Part shown: in pieces, positions 9,056 to 18,822 of the stretch
How positions within the stretch are numbered: position 1 is the stretch's first letter
Layout: every line of letters begins with the position of its first letter
DNA from: Streptomyces hygroscopicus
Lineage (GTDB): Bacteria; Actinomycetota; Actinomycetes; Streptomycetales; Streptomycetaceae
Direction: 5' to 3'
Assembly (NCBI RefSeq): GCF_026168105.1
Contig: NZ_LBMW01000009.1
Span: 124,001 to 188,000, forward strand
DNA: 64,000 nt
Translations under genes and position numbers: made by a program
The notes under the pieces: generated by a model
What the model was told of the DNA's origin: nothing
Database searches by the model: none
The model's input: the letters and a program-made list of their open reading frames with translations, nothing else

Positions 9056-11209
9056 ATGCAGAAGCTGGGGGACGGGGATCCGCAGCGTATCGGGGGCTAC
9101 CGGCTGCTCGCACGGCTCGGGGCCGGTGGCATGGGGCACGTGTATCTCGCCCGGTCCGACAGGGGACGTACCGTCGCCGTGAAACTCGTGCGGCGGGAGC
9201 TGGCCGAGCAGGAGGAGTTCCGGGCCCGCTTCCGTCAGGAGGTGCAGGCCGCGCGGCGGGTCGGAGGGTACTGGACCGCGCCCGTCCTCGACGCCGACAC
9301 CGAGGCCGCGATCCCGTGGGTCGCCACCGGCTATGTCGCGGGCCCCAGCCTGCAGACCGTCGTCTCGCACGACCACGGCGCCCTGCCGGAGCGCTCCGTG
9401 CGCGTCCTGGCCGCCGGACTCGCGCACGCTCTCCAGGACATCCACGCCGCCGGGCTCATCCACCGCGACCTCAAGCCCTCCAATGTCCTCGTGACCATCG
9501 ACGGGCCCCGGGTCATCGACTTCGGCATCGCCCGCGCCCTGGAGACCCTCACCGGCGCCGGGCTCACCCGGACCGGCGCGTTCGTCGGCTCGCCCGGGTT
9601 CATGGCACCCGAGCAGGTGCGCGGCGACCGCATCACGCCCGCGTGTGACGTCTTCTGTCTGGGGTCCGTCCTCGCGTACGCGGCCACGCGCGCCCTTCCC
9701 TTCGGCGGCGCCAACAGCGGGGTGCACGCCCTGATGTTCCGCATCGTGCAGGAGGACCCGGACCTGGAGGGCCTGCCGGAGAGCCTCGCCGACCTCGTAC
9801 GCGACTGCCTCCGCAAGGATCCGGCGGCCCGGCCCACGCCGGCGCAGATCCTGGAGCGGGCCGGCGCCGAGGACACGGTCTCCGACGGCCGCACCCTGGA
9901 CCCCTGGCTGCCCGGTTCCCTGGTCGCCCAGCTCGGCCGCCACGCGGTGCGGTTGCTGGACGCGGAGGACCCGGAGGAGGCGGGCGCGACCGGCCCGGGA
10001 GGCTCCGTGCATGCCGCGGGGGCCACGGGCTCGGCCGGTCCGGCGAGCGCGGTGGCGTCGGCCGGAAACGGCGCCCCTGGTGTCCCTGGTGCGCCCGGCG
10101 CCCCTGGTGCCGTCGGGGCAGCGGCGGGCGTGGAGGTGGGTGCCGAGGGCCCCCACGAAGGCAACGCGGGCCCTGCCGACGGCGCCCCGGCGGTTCCGGG
10201 CGCCCGGACGGCACCGGCTGCCCCGAATGCTCCCGTGGAGCTCATCAAGCAGCACCCGGGGGCCAGGGCTCCCGAGGTCCCTCCCGAGCACGCCCCCGCG
10301 CCCGACGGTGCCGTCCCGCCACCGCCCGGTCCGCCGCCCGGTCCGCCGCCCGGTCCGCCGGCCGGGCTGGACCGGATGCCCACCCAGGTCGCGGGCCCCG
10401 GTCCCGGCCCGGGTCCCATGTCCTTGCCGGGCGCAGCGCCCGCCGCCCACCCCGCCCACGGCCACCCGCAGCAGCACCCCCAGCCGCCCGCGTACGGCTA
10501 TCCGCAGAACACCGACGGGTGGGCCGGTGCCCCGGCCACCGGCTACGGCGGCGCCCTCGGCTCGACACCGCCGTACGGGCCGCCCCCGTACGGACCGTCC
10601 TCCTACGGCGACCCGGGACAGCAGGAACCCGCGCGGCGCAGCGGCCGTTCCACGGCCGCGCTGATCGTCGTTGCCCTGGTGGTCGCGCTCGGCGCGGGCG
10701 GTTCGGTGTATGCGCTCATGCGTGGCGACGGGACGGGCAAGCACAGCGGCGGGGGCCCGTCGCACACCGCCGCGGCCACGACCACCGGGCCGAGCTCGGA
10801 CGCGCCCTCGACCCCGGACAGCGCGAGTCCCACGTCCCCGTCGCCCGCCGCCGGGTCCGTGCCCGAGGCCTACCTCGGCACCTGGACCGCCGCCATCGAC
10901 AACTCCGGTGGGCACAGCACCCGCCGACTGGTCGTCCAGCAGGGCAAGGTGGGCGACACGGTGCTCTCCCTGACCGCGGACGGCCCGGCAGACGGTGGCA
11001 CGTACCACTGCGTCTTCCAGGCGCAGCTGGCCGCGGAGCCCACCGTGGGCGGCCCGCTCGAGATCGGATCGTCCACCGTCACGGTGGGCCGGCCGGCGTC
11101 TTCGTGCACCCCGGGGGCCGCGACGGAACTGATGATCCTCCCGGACGGCCGCCTCAAGCGCGTGAACACGGCCAACGGCGACTCCCTGACGTACACGAAG
11201 GAGGGCTGA
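9056..11209 (+). CDS. membrane-anchored Ser/Thr protein kinase
   Basis: 717 residues. The N-terminal Hanks-type kinase has the glycine loop (LLARLGAGGMGHVYLA), the ATP-binding Lys (VAVKLVRR), the catalytic loop HRDLKPSN, the DFG motif (VIDFGIARAL) and the APE-like GFMAPEQ. A long low-complexity Gly/Pro/Ala linker follows (about residues 310-510) with PGVPGAPGAPGA and PPPGPPPGPPPG repeats. One transmembrane helix (ALIVVALVVALGAGGSVYALM) then leads to an extracellular domain of about 130 residues with paired cysteines, a possible ligand sensor. The ATG at 9056 sits 9-15 nt after GGGGGTAGG. It is followed by the PstS-like gene 109 bp downstream. Confidence 0.92.
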   Translation: MQKLGDGDPQRIGGYRLLARLGAGGMGHVYLARSDRGRTVAVKLVRRELAEQEEFRARFRQEVQAARRVGGYWTAPVLDADTEAAIPWVATGYVAGPSLQTVVSHDHGALPERSVRVLAAGLAHALQDIHAAGLIHRDLKPSNVLVTIDGPRVIDFGIARALETLTGAGLTRTGAFVGSPGFMAPEQVRGDRITPACDVFCLGSVLAYAATRALPFGGANSGVHALMFRIVQEDPDLEGLPESLADLVRDCLRKDPAARPTPAQILERAGAEDTVSDGRTLDPWLPGSLVAQLGRHAVRLLDAEDPEEAGATGPGGSVHAAGATGSAGPASAVASAGNGAPGVPGAPGAPGAVGAAAGVEVGAEGPHEGNAGPADGAPAVPGARTAPAAPNAPVELIKQHPGARAPEVPPEHAPAPDGAVPPPPGPPPGPPPGPPAGLDRMPTQVAGPGPGPGPMSLPGAAPAAHPAHGHPQQHPQPPAYGYPQNTDGWAGAPATGYGGALGSTPPYGPPPYGPSSYGDPGQQEPARRSGRSTAALIVVALVVALGAGGSVYALMRGDGTGKHSGGGPSHTAAATTTGPSSDAPSTPDSASPTSPSPAAGSVPEAYLGTWTAAIDNSGGHSTRRLVVQQGKVGDTVLSLTADGPADGGTYHCVFQAQLAAEPTVGGPLEIGSSTVTVGRPASSCTPGAATELMILPDGRLKRVNTANGDSLTYTKEG

Positions 11210-11318
11210 CCGCCCGGAAATCCTTGCCGAACGCCCGCTGAACTTCCCGACCCAGGTCCGGAATGTCCCCCCGGTGGGCCGTACCGTGTCCGCACCGTCG
11301 GCTCGGGGGAGTGGCCAA

Positions 11319-12851
11319 GTGACGTGGCTGAGTGCGGAGAACGTCGTCGCCGTGGGGACCGCGGTCCTCGGTATCGCGGCATCGGCGGGCATGGTCTGGT
11401 ACGAGCGCCGGGTGCCGCGGCGCAAGAGGATTGGGTACCGGGTCCAGATGGACAACCCGATCGGCGAGAACGTGCGCTCGGGCCTGGCCAACGTACGGCT
11501 CGGCTGGTTCGACGAGGCGTCCGGCATGGACGACGCCACGTTCGTCCTGCTGCGCATCGAGAACGACGGCTCGCAGGGCATCGCCGACAACGACTACACG
11601 GGACGCGAACTCCACGGCCTGACCGCGGTGTTCACCGACCGGACGGTCCGTGGGGTGTCGGTCACGCAGCCGTCCGGAACCGACCACCTCATGGACCACT
11701 TCACCCCGGCCGCCGGCTTCGGCTACGAGGGCAACACGCTGCGCATCCCGCGCGTCCCGCTCAACCGCGGCGACCACTTCAAGCTGCTCGTGCTGCTGTC
11801 GGGAGGCGACGTCGGCAGCGGAATCCGGCTGATCGGCGGTATCCGCGACGGCGAGGTGCGCCCCAACCGCAGTACGACACCGGACGACAAGCCGCCCCTG
11901 TTCAGCCGCGCCTCCCGGCTGATCACCGTGCTGCTGACGGTGTGCGTGGTCACGCTGGCCACCATCGTGGTCGCCCGGGACGACACGCGTCCGCCCATCG
12001 GCTGTGCGAAGGGGACGCTCACGGTCACCGGGTCGACCGCGTTCGAGCCCGTGATGCAGGAGCTGGCGAAGAAGTACGAGAAGGACTGCGCGGGTTCCAC
12101 GATCACGGTGGACGCGCACGGCAGTACCGCGGGCGTGCGCGAACTCGCGGCCGCGGGGCAGGCGTCGGCGAAGGGCTCGCCGCCGGTCGTCGCCCTCTCC
12201 GACGGCCCCAAGCCGGAGGGGCTGCCACAGCTGAGCGAGACCCGGGTGGCGGTGTCGGTCTTCGCACTGGTGGTGAACAAGGACGTGCCGCTCACCGGTG
12301 TGTCGCTCGCCGACGTACGCCGCCTCTACGCGGGCCGGATCACGAACTGGAAGCAGCTCGGCGGCCCCGACCGCCCCATCCTCCTGGTCAGCCGTGACGC
12401 CAACTCGGGCACCCGGCAGGTCTTCCAGCACCGGGTGCTGGGGCGCGGCGAGATCGCCAACTCCTCGCTGGACTGCGTCCACAAGGACGACGCGGCCGCG
12501 CCGGTCGTCCGCTGCGAACTCGACTCCACCGGGCAGGTGCTGAACACGGTCGCCACACTGCCCGGCGCGATCGGCTACAGCGAACTCAACCTCGCCGTCG
12601 GCCATCCGGGTGTGCGCCTGCTGGACCTCGACGCCCACCACCCGTCCGTCGAGGAGCTCGAACACGGCGGGACCGACTACCCGTACCGCGAGATCGAGTA
12701 CGCCTACACCTACGGCCGTCCGCCCGCCGACTCCCTGGCCTCCAGTTTCCTCACCTACATCGGCCAGGGCAGCGGACAGAACGTCATCCGTACCCACGGC
12801 CACCTCCCGTGCGGCACACCGGTGGGCCTGAAGATCTGCGCCGAGAACTGA
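11319..12851 (+). CDS. membrane-anchored PstS-like substrate-binding protein
   Basis: 510 residues. An N-terminal membrane helix (VVAVGTAVLGIAASAGMVWYE) is followed by a cytosolic-looking beta domain of about 170 residues and a second helix (LITVLLTVCVVTLATIVVA). The C-terminal half resembles phosphate ABC transporter substrate-binding proteins: GTLTVTGSTAFEPVMQELA and HGSTAGVRELAA are the phosphate-loop-like strands, and DVRRLYAGRITNWKQLGG and SRDANSGTRQVF are strongly PstS-like. No pst permease genes adjoin it. The GTG at 11319 has GGGGGAG 7 nt upstream. A role in sensing rather than transport is likely but unproven. Confidence 0.82.
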   Translation: MTWLSAENVVAVGTAVLGIAASAGMVWYERRVPRRKRIGYRVQMDNPIGENVRSGLANVRLGWFDEASGMDDATFVLLRIENDGSQGIADNDYTGRELHGLTAVFTDRTVRGVSVTQPSGTDHLMDHFTPAAGFGYEGNTLRIPRVPLNRGDHFKLLVLLSGGDVGSGIRLIGGIRDGEVRPNRSTTPDDKPPLFSRASRLITVLLTVCVVTLATIVVARDDTRPPIGCAKGTLTVTGSTAFEPVMQELAKKYEKDCAGSTITVDAHGSTAGVRELAAAGQASAKGSPPVVALSDGPKPEGLPQLSETRVAVSVFALVVNKDVPLTGVSLADVRRLYAGRITNWKQLGGPDRPILLVSRDANSGTRQVFQHRVLGRGEIANSSLDCVHKDDAAAPVVRCELDSTGQVLNTVATLPGAIGYSELNLAVGHPGVRLLDLDAHHPSVEELEHGGTDYPYREIEYAYTYGRPPADSLASSFLTYIGQGSGQNVIRTHGHLPCGTPVGLKICAEN

Positions 12852-12875
12852 CGCGTGGCCCGGACCCGCCCCGGC

Positions 12876-13616
12876 CTATCGCGCCTCCGGAGGCCGCTGT
12901 CGTGGCATGTTCGGCCGGGCCCCCGCGGGCGGGGCGAACCGTCCGGGCGCCGCACCCTCCGGCCGCGGCACGGCCGACCCTGCCGACTGGATCACCAGCG
13001 GCGCGGACCCAGCCCGGAACTCCGCCATCCAGTCCGCGGTCTCCGCCCGCACCAGCTCGGTGACGTCCTCCGAGAACCGCCGCAGCACCGAAAGGCACCG
13101 CTCCGCCGCCTCCCCCGCGGTCCCTTCCGCCGGGCCCAGCACCTCCCGCACGCTCTCCGAGGCCCAGTCGAACTGCAGTGCCTGCAGCCGCCGTTGCACG
13201 GCCTGCGCGGTCGCCACGTCCCTTATCCATCCGGACGTCACCCCGAAGTACCGGTCCCCGGCCACGCACGCCGCCCCCAGCAGCAGCGACAGATACGCCC
13301 ATGGTGTGCCCCCGTCCGCCACCCCCGTCAGCTCGAGCAGCGGCAGCGCGGCCGCGCACACCGCCCCCGCCACCGCGCCCACCCGCAGCGCCCGCGCCCC
13401 GCGCCGCTTCCACACCCGGTTCTCGAGATACCAGGCCGCCGCCTCCAGCGCGCGGCGCTCCACCCACCGGTACAACTCGTCGAGTCGCTGCGCGGGATCC
13501 GCCCAGTCGCCGTGCGGGAACGGCCGCCCCATGAGGTCATCCGGCCGAAGCCTCGCGGCACCGTCGCCCCGCCCGTCCTGGAGCGGACCCTCGGGCTGCA
13601 TCTCCGGCTGACTCAC
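12876..13616 (-). CDS. SLATT-domain two-TM protein
   Basis: 246 residues. A soluble N-terminus (about 40 residues) precedes DPAQRLDELYRWVERRALEAAAWYLENRVWKRRG, an amphipathic helix leading into two transmembrane helices (VGAVAGAVCAAALPLLELTGV and AYLSLLLGAACVAGDRYFG). A long C-terminal helix follows (AQAVQRRLQALQFDW...VTELVRAETADWMAEF). This two-TM plus coiled tail is the SLATT arrangement, a family proposed as pore-forming effectors in nucleotide-second-messenger conflict systems. No SMODS or SLOG partner is adjacent. The GTG at 13616 has GGGAG upstream and is preferred over upstream in-frame starts. Confidence 0.75.
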   Translation of the reverse strand: MSQPEMQPEGPLQDGRGDGAARLRPDDLMGRPFPHGDWADPAQRLDELYRWVERRALEAAAWYLENRVWKRRGARALRVGAVAGAVCAAALPLLELTGVADGGTPWAYLSLLLGAACVAGDRYFGVTSGWIRDVATAQAVQRRLQALQFDWASESVREVLGPAEGTAGEAAERCLSVLRRFSEDVTELVRAETADWMAEFRAGSAPLVIQSAGSAVPRPEGAAPGRFAPPAGARPNMPRQRPPEAR

Positions 13617-13982
13617 CCGGCACTCCCTACGTACGGCTGTGACGTTCCGCGAGTATGCCGCGGTGGGTGCGCCGTCCCCGTCGTGCACGTTTCGCGATGG
13701 ACTCGTGACGCATGGTGCCGAAGCGCGGGACCCTTCCTACCGCCCAATGGGTGGCGGGGGCCGGGCTTTCCACGCTTTACCGCCTGGAAGTGGGCCTTGG
13801 TCGGGTATACAGCGACTCGCAAACTCACTCGAAAGAGTGCCGTCGAGGGCCCGGCCTGGGTCCGGACGGACTACTGGAGCGAGCGTCCCGGTGACCACGT
13901 AGGCTCGTGCCAGGCGGCAAAACCGCCCTGACAGCCGTACGAAACCCTGACAGCCGTACCGTACGAAAACCAGGAGCTGATC
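13617..13982. other. gene-free divergent promoter region with direct repeats
   Basis: Separates the SLATT gene from ybaB. CCCTGACAGCCGTAC occurs twice (about 13927-13941 and 13946-13960), each followed near by CGTACGAAA, immediately upstream of the ybaB ribosome site. I see no protein-coding signal. Confidence 0.5.
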
Positions 13983-14321
13983 GTGATTCCCGGTGGTGGG
14001 CAGCCCAACATGCAGCAGTTGCTCCAGCAGGCCCAGAAGATGCAGCAGGACCTGGCGAACGCCCAGGAGGAGCTGGCGCGGACCGAGGTCGAGGGGCAGG
14101 CGGGCGGCGGCCTGGTGAAGGCCACGGTCACCGGCGCCGGTGAGCTGCGGGCCCTGGTCATCGATCCCAAGGCGGTGGATCCGGAGGACACGGAGACGCT
14201 GGCCGACCTGATTGTCGCGGCCGTCCAGGCGGCCCACGAGAACGCGCAGGGCCTTCAACAGCAGAAGCTCGGCCCGCTGGCCCAGGGGCTGGGCGGAGGC
14301 TTCCCGGGCCTGCCGTTCTGA
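13983..14321 (+). CDS. YbaB/EbfC nucleoid-associated protein
   Basis: 112 residues. The N-terminal Gln/Met-rich helix ([20 protein letters not shown]) is the YbaB coiled-coil tweezer arm. The core [25 protein letters not shown] is the family beta-sheet, and the protein ends in a Gly-rich tail ([10 protein letters not shown]). Dimers bind DNA without strong sequence preference. GTG start with AGGAG 6 nt upstream. Located 108 bp before recR, the conserved pairing across bacteria that suggests a role linked to recombination repair or replication. Confidence 0.93.
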   Translation: MIPGGGQPNMQQLLQQAQKMQQDLANAQEELARTEVEGQAGGGLVKATVTGAGELRALVIDPKAVDPEDTETLADLIVAAVQAAHENAQGLQQQKLGPLAQGLGGGFPGLPF

Positions 14322-14429
14322 GTCCACCGGCCCGTCCCTTCTATGAAGGGCGGGGGCCAACTACCGTACGTACCAAGAAACCGAGCCCGGCTACGGTACG
14401 TACCGCAGCCCTCCAGGAAAGGCAGTCCG

Positions 14430-15029
14430 TTGTACGAAGGCGTGGTCCAGGACCTCATCGACGAGCTGGGTCGGCTGCCCGGCGTGGGTCCCAAGAGCGC
14501 GCAGCGGATCGCCTTCCACATCCTGCAGGCCGAGCAGACGGACGTACGCCGGCTGGCCCAGGCCCTGCTCGAAGTGAAGGCCAAGGTCCGTTTCTGCGCG
14601 ACCTGCGGCAACGTCGCGCAGGAGGAGTTGTGCGGCATCTGCCGTGACACGCGTCGCGACCGGTCGGTGATCTGTGTGGTGGAGGAGCCCAAGGACGTCG
14701 TGGCGATCGAGCGCACGCGTGAGTTCCGGGGCCGCTACCACGTCCTGGGCGGCGCGATCAGCCCGATCGAGGGTGTGGGCCCGGACGATCTGCGTATCAG
14801 GGAGCTGCTCGCGCGGCTGGCCGACGGCACGGTGACCGAGCTGATCCTGGCCACGGATCCGAATCTGGAGGGCGAGGCCACGGCGACGTACCTCGCCAGG
14901 ATGATCAAACCCATGGGCCTCAAGGTCACCCGCCTGGCCAGCGGCCTCCCGGTGGGTGGCGACCTGGAATACGCGGACGAGGTCACCCTCGGCCGCGCCT
15001 TCGAGGGGAGACGACTCCTAGATGTCTGA
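14430..15029 (+). CDS. recR: recombination mediator RecR
   Basis: 199 residues, the family norm. It contains the N-terminal helix-hairpin-helix ([18 protein letters not shown]), the Cys4 zinc finger ([16 protein letters not shown]) and the Toprim domain ([16 protein letters not shown]...[10 protein letters not shown]). It works with RecO/RecF to load RecA at gaps. The TTG at 14430 is chosen: [13 protein letters not shown] is the conserved N-terminus and AGGAAAGG lies 9 nt upstream; the frame upstream to 14343 is not conserved. CTAC(C/G)GTACGTACC occurs twice in the leader (14361 and 14391). Its 3' end overlaps the next gene by 8 nt. Confidence 0.96.
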   Translation: MYEGVVQDLIDELGRLPGVGPKSAQRIAFHILQAEQTDVRRLAQALLEVKAKVRFCATCGNVAQEELCGICRDTRRDRSVICVVEEPKDVVAIERTREFRGRYHVLGGAISPIEGVGPDDLRIRELLARLADGTVTELILATDPNLEGEATATYLARMIKPMGLKVTRLASGLPVGGDLEYADEVTLGRAFEGRRLLDV

Positions 15030-15681
15030 CGCCACGCTGCACTCCACGACGCAGGACCCGGACGACTTCGCGGTCCAGATCGCCGACCAGGTCGAGAGTT
15101 TCCTGGTTGCCGTCACGGAGGTCGCGAAGGGCGACGAGCCGGACTCGGCCGTCCCCTTCCTCCTGCTGGAGGTCTCCCAGCTCCTCCTGGCGGGCGGCCG
15201 CCTGGGCGCACACGACGACATCGTGCCGGACGAGCGCTACGAGCCGGACCCTGGCCCGGAGCCGGATGTGGACGAACTGCGCGAACGCCTCGCGGCCATG
15301 CTGGACCCGATCGATGTCTACTCGGAGGTCTTCGACCCCTACGAGCCGCGCAGGGCGCCGGTGCCGGCCCGTATCTCCGACGACCTGGCGGACGTCATCA
15401 CGGACCTGCGCCACGGCATGGCCCACTACCGGGCCGGTCGCACCACGGAGGCCCTGTGGTGGTGGCAGTTCTCGTACTTCTCCAACTGGGGCTCCACCGC
15501 GTCCGCGGCGCTCCGCGCGCTCCAGTCCGTGGTCGCGCATGTGCGGCTGAACCAGCCCCTGGAGGAGCTCGACGGCCTCGACACCGACCAGGACCCCGGC
15601 GACGAGACCCTCGCGGAGGAGGCGGGCCGGGTCATGGCGAAGGAGATCGCGGGCCCGCTGGGGCTGCGGCCGGTCAAGTAG
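15022..15681 (+). CDS. DUF5063 domain protein
   Basis: 219 residues, cytosolic and acidic. The N-terminal helix ([21 protein letters not shown]) and the Trp-rich centre ([21 protein letters not shown]) are characteristic of DUF5063, an actinobacterial family of unknown function consistently found after recR. The start overlaps recR by 8 nt, so translation is probably coupled to it, suggesting a role in the same process. No catalytic motif is apparent. Confidence 0.85.
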   Translation: MSDATLHSTTQDPDDFAVQIADQVESFLVAVTEVAKGDEPDSAVPFLLLEVSQLLLAGGRLGAHDDIVPDERYEPDPGPEPDVDELRERLAAMLDPIDVYSEVFDPYEPRRAPVPARISDDLADVITDLRHGMAHYRAGRTTEALWWWQFSYFSNWGSTASAALRALQSVVAHVRLNQPLEELDGLDTDQDPGDETLAEEAGRVMAKEIAGPLGLRPVK

Positions 15682-15994
15682 GGCTGTCGACCGCGGCCTG
15701 CCCCAGGACCTGAAACTCAGTCGCAGCTTCTCTGTGACACGCGGCACGTTCCGAGTAGGGAGCATCGGGCGGGGCAGGTGCGGTCCGGGAGCGGCCGGAG
15801 TTCCCCGTGGAATGCGGCGATGAAAACCGTCGTACGTCCGTGGTACGTCCGAAGAAATCCGGGGTGATCCTTGGGTGAGCGGGACATCTCACCATGCGGT
15901 TTACCGGAAGGACATTTCGGCCGCTCGATAGACTGAGCCGACCGCACTGCACATGCGCAGGTGCGGAAAGAGACGGACTGAGCGAGGAGCGCAC
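15682..15994 (+). other. promoter region of ask-asd
   Basis: 313 bp without a coding signal. It holds two direct repeats of GTACGTCCG (15832 and about 15843) and an inverted repeat GGTGAG/CTCACC (15874-15879/15888-15893). A CGATAGACT element near 15927-15935 could be a -10 region about 60 bp before the ask start. No riboswitch-like structure is obvious by eye. Confidence 0.4.
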
Positions 15995-17272
15995 GTGGGC
16001 CTTGTCGTGCAGAAGTACGGAGGCTCCTCCGTAGCCGATGCCGAAGGCATCAAGCGCGTCGCCAAGCGGATCGTGGAAGCGAAGAAGAACGGCAACGATG
16101 TGGTTGTCGTGGTTTCCGCGATGGGCGACACGACGGACGAGCTGATCGATCTCGCCGAGCAGGTTTCCCCGATGCCTGCCGGGCGCGAGCTCGACATGCT
16201 GCTGACTTCCGGAGAGCGGATCTCCATGGCACTACTGGCCATGGCGATCAAAAACCTGGGTCACAAGGCCCAGTCGTTCACCGGCAGCCAGGCAGGTGTC
16301 ATCACCGACTCGGTCCACAACAAAGCCCGGATCATCGACGTCACGCCGGGGCGCATCCGGACCGCGCTGGACGAGGGCAACATCGCCATCGTCGCCGGTT
16401 TCCAGGGCGTCAGCCAGGACAAGAAGGACATCACGACCCTGGGCCGTGGCGGCTCCGACACGACCGCGGTGGCGCTGGCCGCCGCCCTCGACGCCGAGGT
16501 GTGCGAGATCTACACCGACGTCGACGGCGTGTTCACCGCCGACCCACGCGTGGTGAAGAAGGCCCGGAAGATCGACTGGATCTCCTTCGAGGACATGCTG
16601 GAGCTGGCCTCGTCCGGGTCCAAGGTCCTGCTCCACCGCTGTGTGGAGTACGCGCGCCGATACAACATCCCGATCCACGTCCGCTCGTCCTTCAGCGGGC
16701 TGCAGGGCACGTGGGTCAGCAGCAAGCCGATTCAGCAAGGGGACAAGAAGGTGGAGCAGGCCATCATCTCCGGTGTCGCGCACGACACCTCCGAGGCCAA
16801 GATCACGGTCGTCGGTGTGCCCGACAAGCCGGGCGAGGCCGCCTCGATCTTCCGCGCCATCGCCGACGCCGAGATCAACATCGACATGGTCGTGCAGAAC
16901 GTGTCGGCCGCGTCGACCGGTCTCACGGACATCTCCTTCACGCTCCCGAAGACCGAGGGGCGCAAGGCGATCGACGCCCTGGAGAAGGGCAGGACCGCGA
17001 TCGGCTTCGACTCCCTGCGTTACGACGACCAGATCGGCAAGATCTCGCTCGTCGGCGCGGGCATGAAGACGAACCCGGGTGTCACGGCCTCCTTCTTCGA
17101 GGCCCTGAGCGACGCGGGCGTGAACATCGAGCTGATCTCGACCTCGGAGATCCGCATCTCGGTGGTGACGCGTGCGGACGACGTCCCGGAGGCGGTCCGC
17201 GCGGTGCACTCCGCGTTCGGCCTGGACTCCGAGAGCGACGAGGCCGTCGTCTACGGAGGCACCGGCCGATGA
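15995..17272 (+). CDS. ask: aspartate kinase, alpha/beta type
   Basis: 425 residues. It phosphorylates aspartate, the entry to lysine, threonine, methionine and diaminopimelate synthesis. The kinase domain has [11 protein letters not shown] at the N-terminus, [17 protein letters not shown], and [17 protein letters not shown]. Two ACT domains occupy the last 170 residues ([48 protein letters not shown]) for feedback control. The GTG at 15995 has AGGAG 6 nt upstream. An in-frame GTG at 16751 (codon 253, [10 protein letters not shown]) preceded by AAGGGGA matches where the separate beta subunit starts in actinobacterial lysC-type genes. Followed by asd after 40 bp. Confidence 0.97.
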   Translation: MGLVVQKYGGSSVADAEGIKRVAKRIVEAKKNGNDVVVVVSAMGDTTDELIDLAEQVSPMPAGRELDMLLTSGERISMALLAMAIKNLGHKAQSFTGSQAGVITDSVHNKARIIDVTPGRIRTALDEGNIAIVAGFQGVSQDKKDITTLGRGGSDTTAVALAAALDAEVCEIYTDVDGVFTADPRVVKKARKIDWISFEDMLELASSGSKVLLHRCVEYARRYNIPIHVRSSFSGLQGTWVSSKPIQQGDKKVEQAIISGVAHDTSEAKITVVGVPDKPGEAASIFRAIADAEINIDMVVQNVSAASTGLTDISFTLPKTEGRKAIDALEKGRTAIGFDSLRYDDQIGKISLVGAGMKTNPGVTASFFEALSDAGVNIELISTSEIRISVVTRADDVPEAVRAVHSAFGLDSESDEAVVYGGTGR

Positions 17273-17312
17273 CCGCCCTCCCCGGTGGGGGCACGGGGCG
17301 TACGGAGAGCCG

Positions 17313-18380
17313 ATGACGGCGCGGACCGGCAGGCCGACGCTCGCGGTCGTGGGAGCGACCGGAGCCGTCGGCACGGTCATGCTCCAGATCCTGTCCCAGC
17401 ACGCGGACATCTGGGGCGAGATCCGCCTGATCGCCTCGCCGCGCTCGGCCGGCCGCAAGCTGGCCGTACGCGGCGAGGAGGTCGAGGTCGTCGCGCTCTG
17501 CGAGGAGGCGCTGTCCGGCGTCGACGTGGCGATGTTCGACGTGCCGGACGAGATCGCGGAGCGATGGGCACCCGTCGCCGCCGCCGCGGGCGCGGTCGTG
17601 GTGGACAACTCGGGCGCGTTCCGCATGGACCCCGAAGTCCCCCTGGTGGTACCGGAGGTCAATCCACATGCCGCCCGGGTGCGTCCGCGCGGCATCGTCG
17701 CCAACCCCAACTGCACGACCCTCTCCATGATCGTGGCCCTCGGTGCTCTGCACGCCGAGTTCGGGCTGCGCGACCTGGTCGTCTCCTCGTACCAGGCCGT
17801 CAGCGGCGCGGGACGCGCGGGCATCGACACGCTGCGGCAGCAGTTGTCCCTGGTCGCGGGTACGGAGCTGGGGACGAACCCCGGTGACGTACGGCGCGCG
17901 GTGGGCGACAACACGGGACCTTTCCCGGAGCCGGTCGCGCTGAACGTGGTGCCGTGGGCCGGGTCGCTGCGCGAGGACGGCTGGTCCTCGGAGGAGATGA
18001 AGGTCCGCAACGAGACCCGCAAGATCCTCGGGCTGCCGGAGCTGCGCGTGGCCGTCACGTGTGTACGGGTTCCGGTGGTCACCGCACACTCCCTCACGGT
18101 CCACGCCCGCTTCGAGGGCGAGGTCACGGTCGACCGCGCCCGCGAGATCCTCGACACCGCGCCCGGTGTGGTCCTCTGCGACAACCCGGCGGCGGGTGAA
18201 TTTCCCACGCCCGCGGACGTGGTGGGCACGGATCCGACCTGGGTGGGCCGGGTACGCCGCGCGCTGGACGATCCCACGGCGCTCGAGCTGTTCGTGTGCG
18301 GCGACAACCTGCGCAAGGGCGCGGCGCTGAACACCGCACAGATCGCGGAGCTGGTGGCGGCGGAGTTCGGGACGTCGTAG
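17313..18380 (+). CDS. asd: aspartate-semialdehyde dehydrogenase
   Basis: 355 residues. It reduces aspartyl phosphate to aspartate semialdehyde with NADPH, the step after Ask. The N-terminal Rossmann motif is [16 protein letters not shown]; the catalytic Cys lies in [14 protein letters not shown]; the substrate-binding Gln and His lie in [13 protein letters not shown] and [13 protein letters not shown]. The ATG at 17313 has GGAGAG upstream. It forms a compact operon with ask (40-bp gap), consistent with joint control of aspartate-family synthesis. A hairpin about 205 bp downstream may end the transcript. Confidence 0.96.
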   Translation: MTARTGRPTLAVVGATGAVGTVMLQILSQHADIWGEIRLIASPRSAGRKLAVRGEEVEVVALCEEALSGVDVAMFDVPDEIAERWAPVAAAAGAVVVDNSGAFRMDPEVPLVVPEVNPHAARVRPRGIVANPNCTTLSMIVALGALHAEFGLRDLVVSSYQAVSGAGRAGIDTLRQQLSLVAGTELGTNPGDVRRAVGDNTGPFPEPVALNVVPWAGSLREDGWSSEEMKVRNETRKILGLPELRVAVTCVRVPVVTAHSLTVHARFEGEVTVDRAREILDTAPGVVLCDNPAAGEFPTPADVVGTDPTWVGRVRRALDDPTALELFVCGDNLRKGAALNTAQIAELVAAEFGTS

Positions 18381-18822
18381 GGCGCGGCCTGGCCCGGTGC
18401 CCGCGTCGGCAGCCATGTCCGTACGATTTACGGCGACAGGTGTCCGGTGGCCGAGAATCTTCCTGGCCGTTGACTGAATCCTTTGTAGGATCGGTGTCGT
18501 TTCCGATGGGCCGGTTCGATGGTCCGGCCACCTGATTCGATGGTCCTACCACTTGAATCGGAGCCTCCAGGCGTTCGAAGATTTCTCTCCCCGCCCTCGC
18601 AACCGTGCGCAGGGCGGGGAGCGTCTTTGCGGTCGCCTTCCGGGGGGCCGGGCACCACCACACACGGGGCATAGGGGAAGAGCTGGTACGGATGAGGGCA
18701 CTTGACGCTCGGTCCTGTGTGCTGGGGGGCGCACAAAGGGACGTGCAGACGGACCTGCCGCCTGACGCGAACGTGATGCCTGTCGCGTACAACCCTGGTG
18801 GCGGGAGACGTGTCCAACTGGC
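18381..18822 (+). other. intergenic region between asd and the sigma-factor gene
   Basis: 442 bp without a gene. Contents: an inverted repeat ATCC-TTTGTA-GGAT near 18478-18491, two near-identical copies of TTCGATGGTCC (about 18516 and 18537), and the strong hairpin at 18587-18621. The sigma-factor promoter probably lies after the hairpin, but I cannot pick a convincing -35/-10 pair. Confidence 0.4.
18587..18621. terminator. strong hairpin, probable terminator of ask-asd
   Basis: A perfect 11-bp stem, CTCCCCGCCCT (18587-18597) with AGGGCGGGGAG (18611-18621), with a 13-nt loop that can add CGC/GCG pairs. It is followed by CGTCTTTGC. Confidence 0.65.

Noticed and set aside
9011..11590. 859-codon minus-strand open frame opposite the kinase gene
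   Set aside because: Arg/Gly-rich low-complexity translation, antisense to a clear kinase.
13797..13811. TATACA as a ybaB promoter -10 box
   Set aside because: No acceptable -35 at 16-18 bp; left as part of the gap description.
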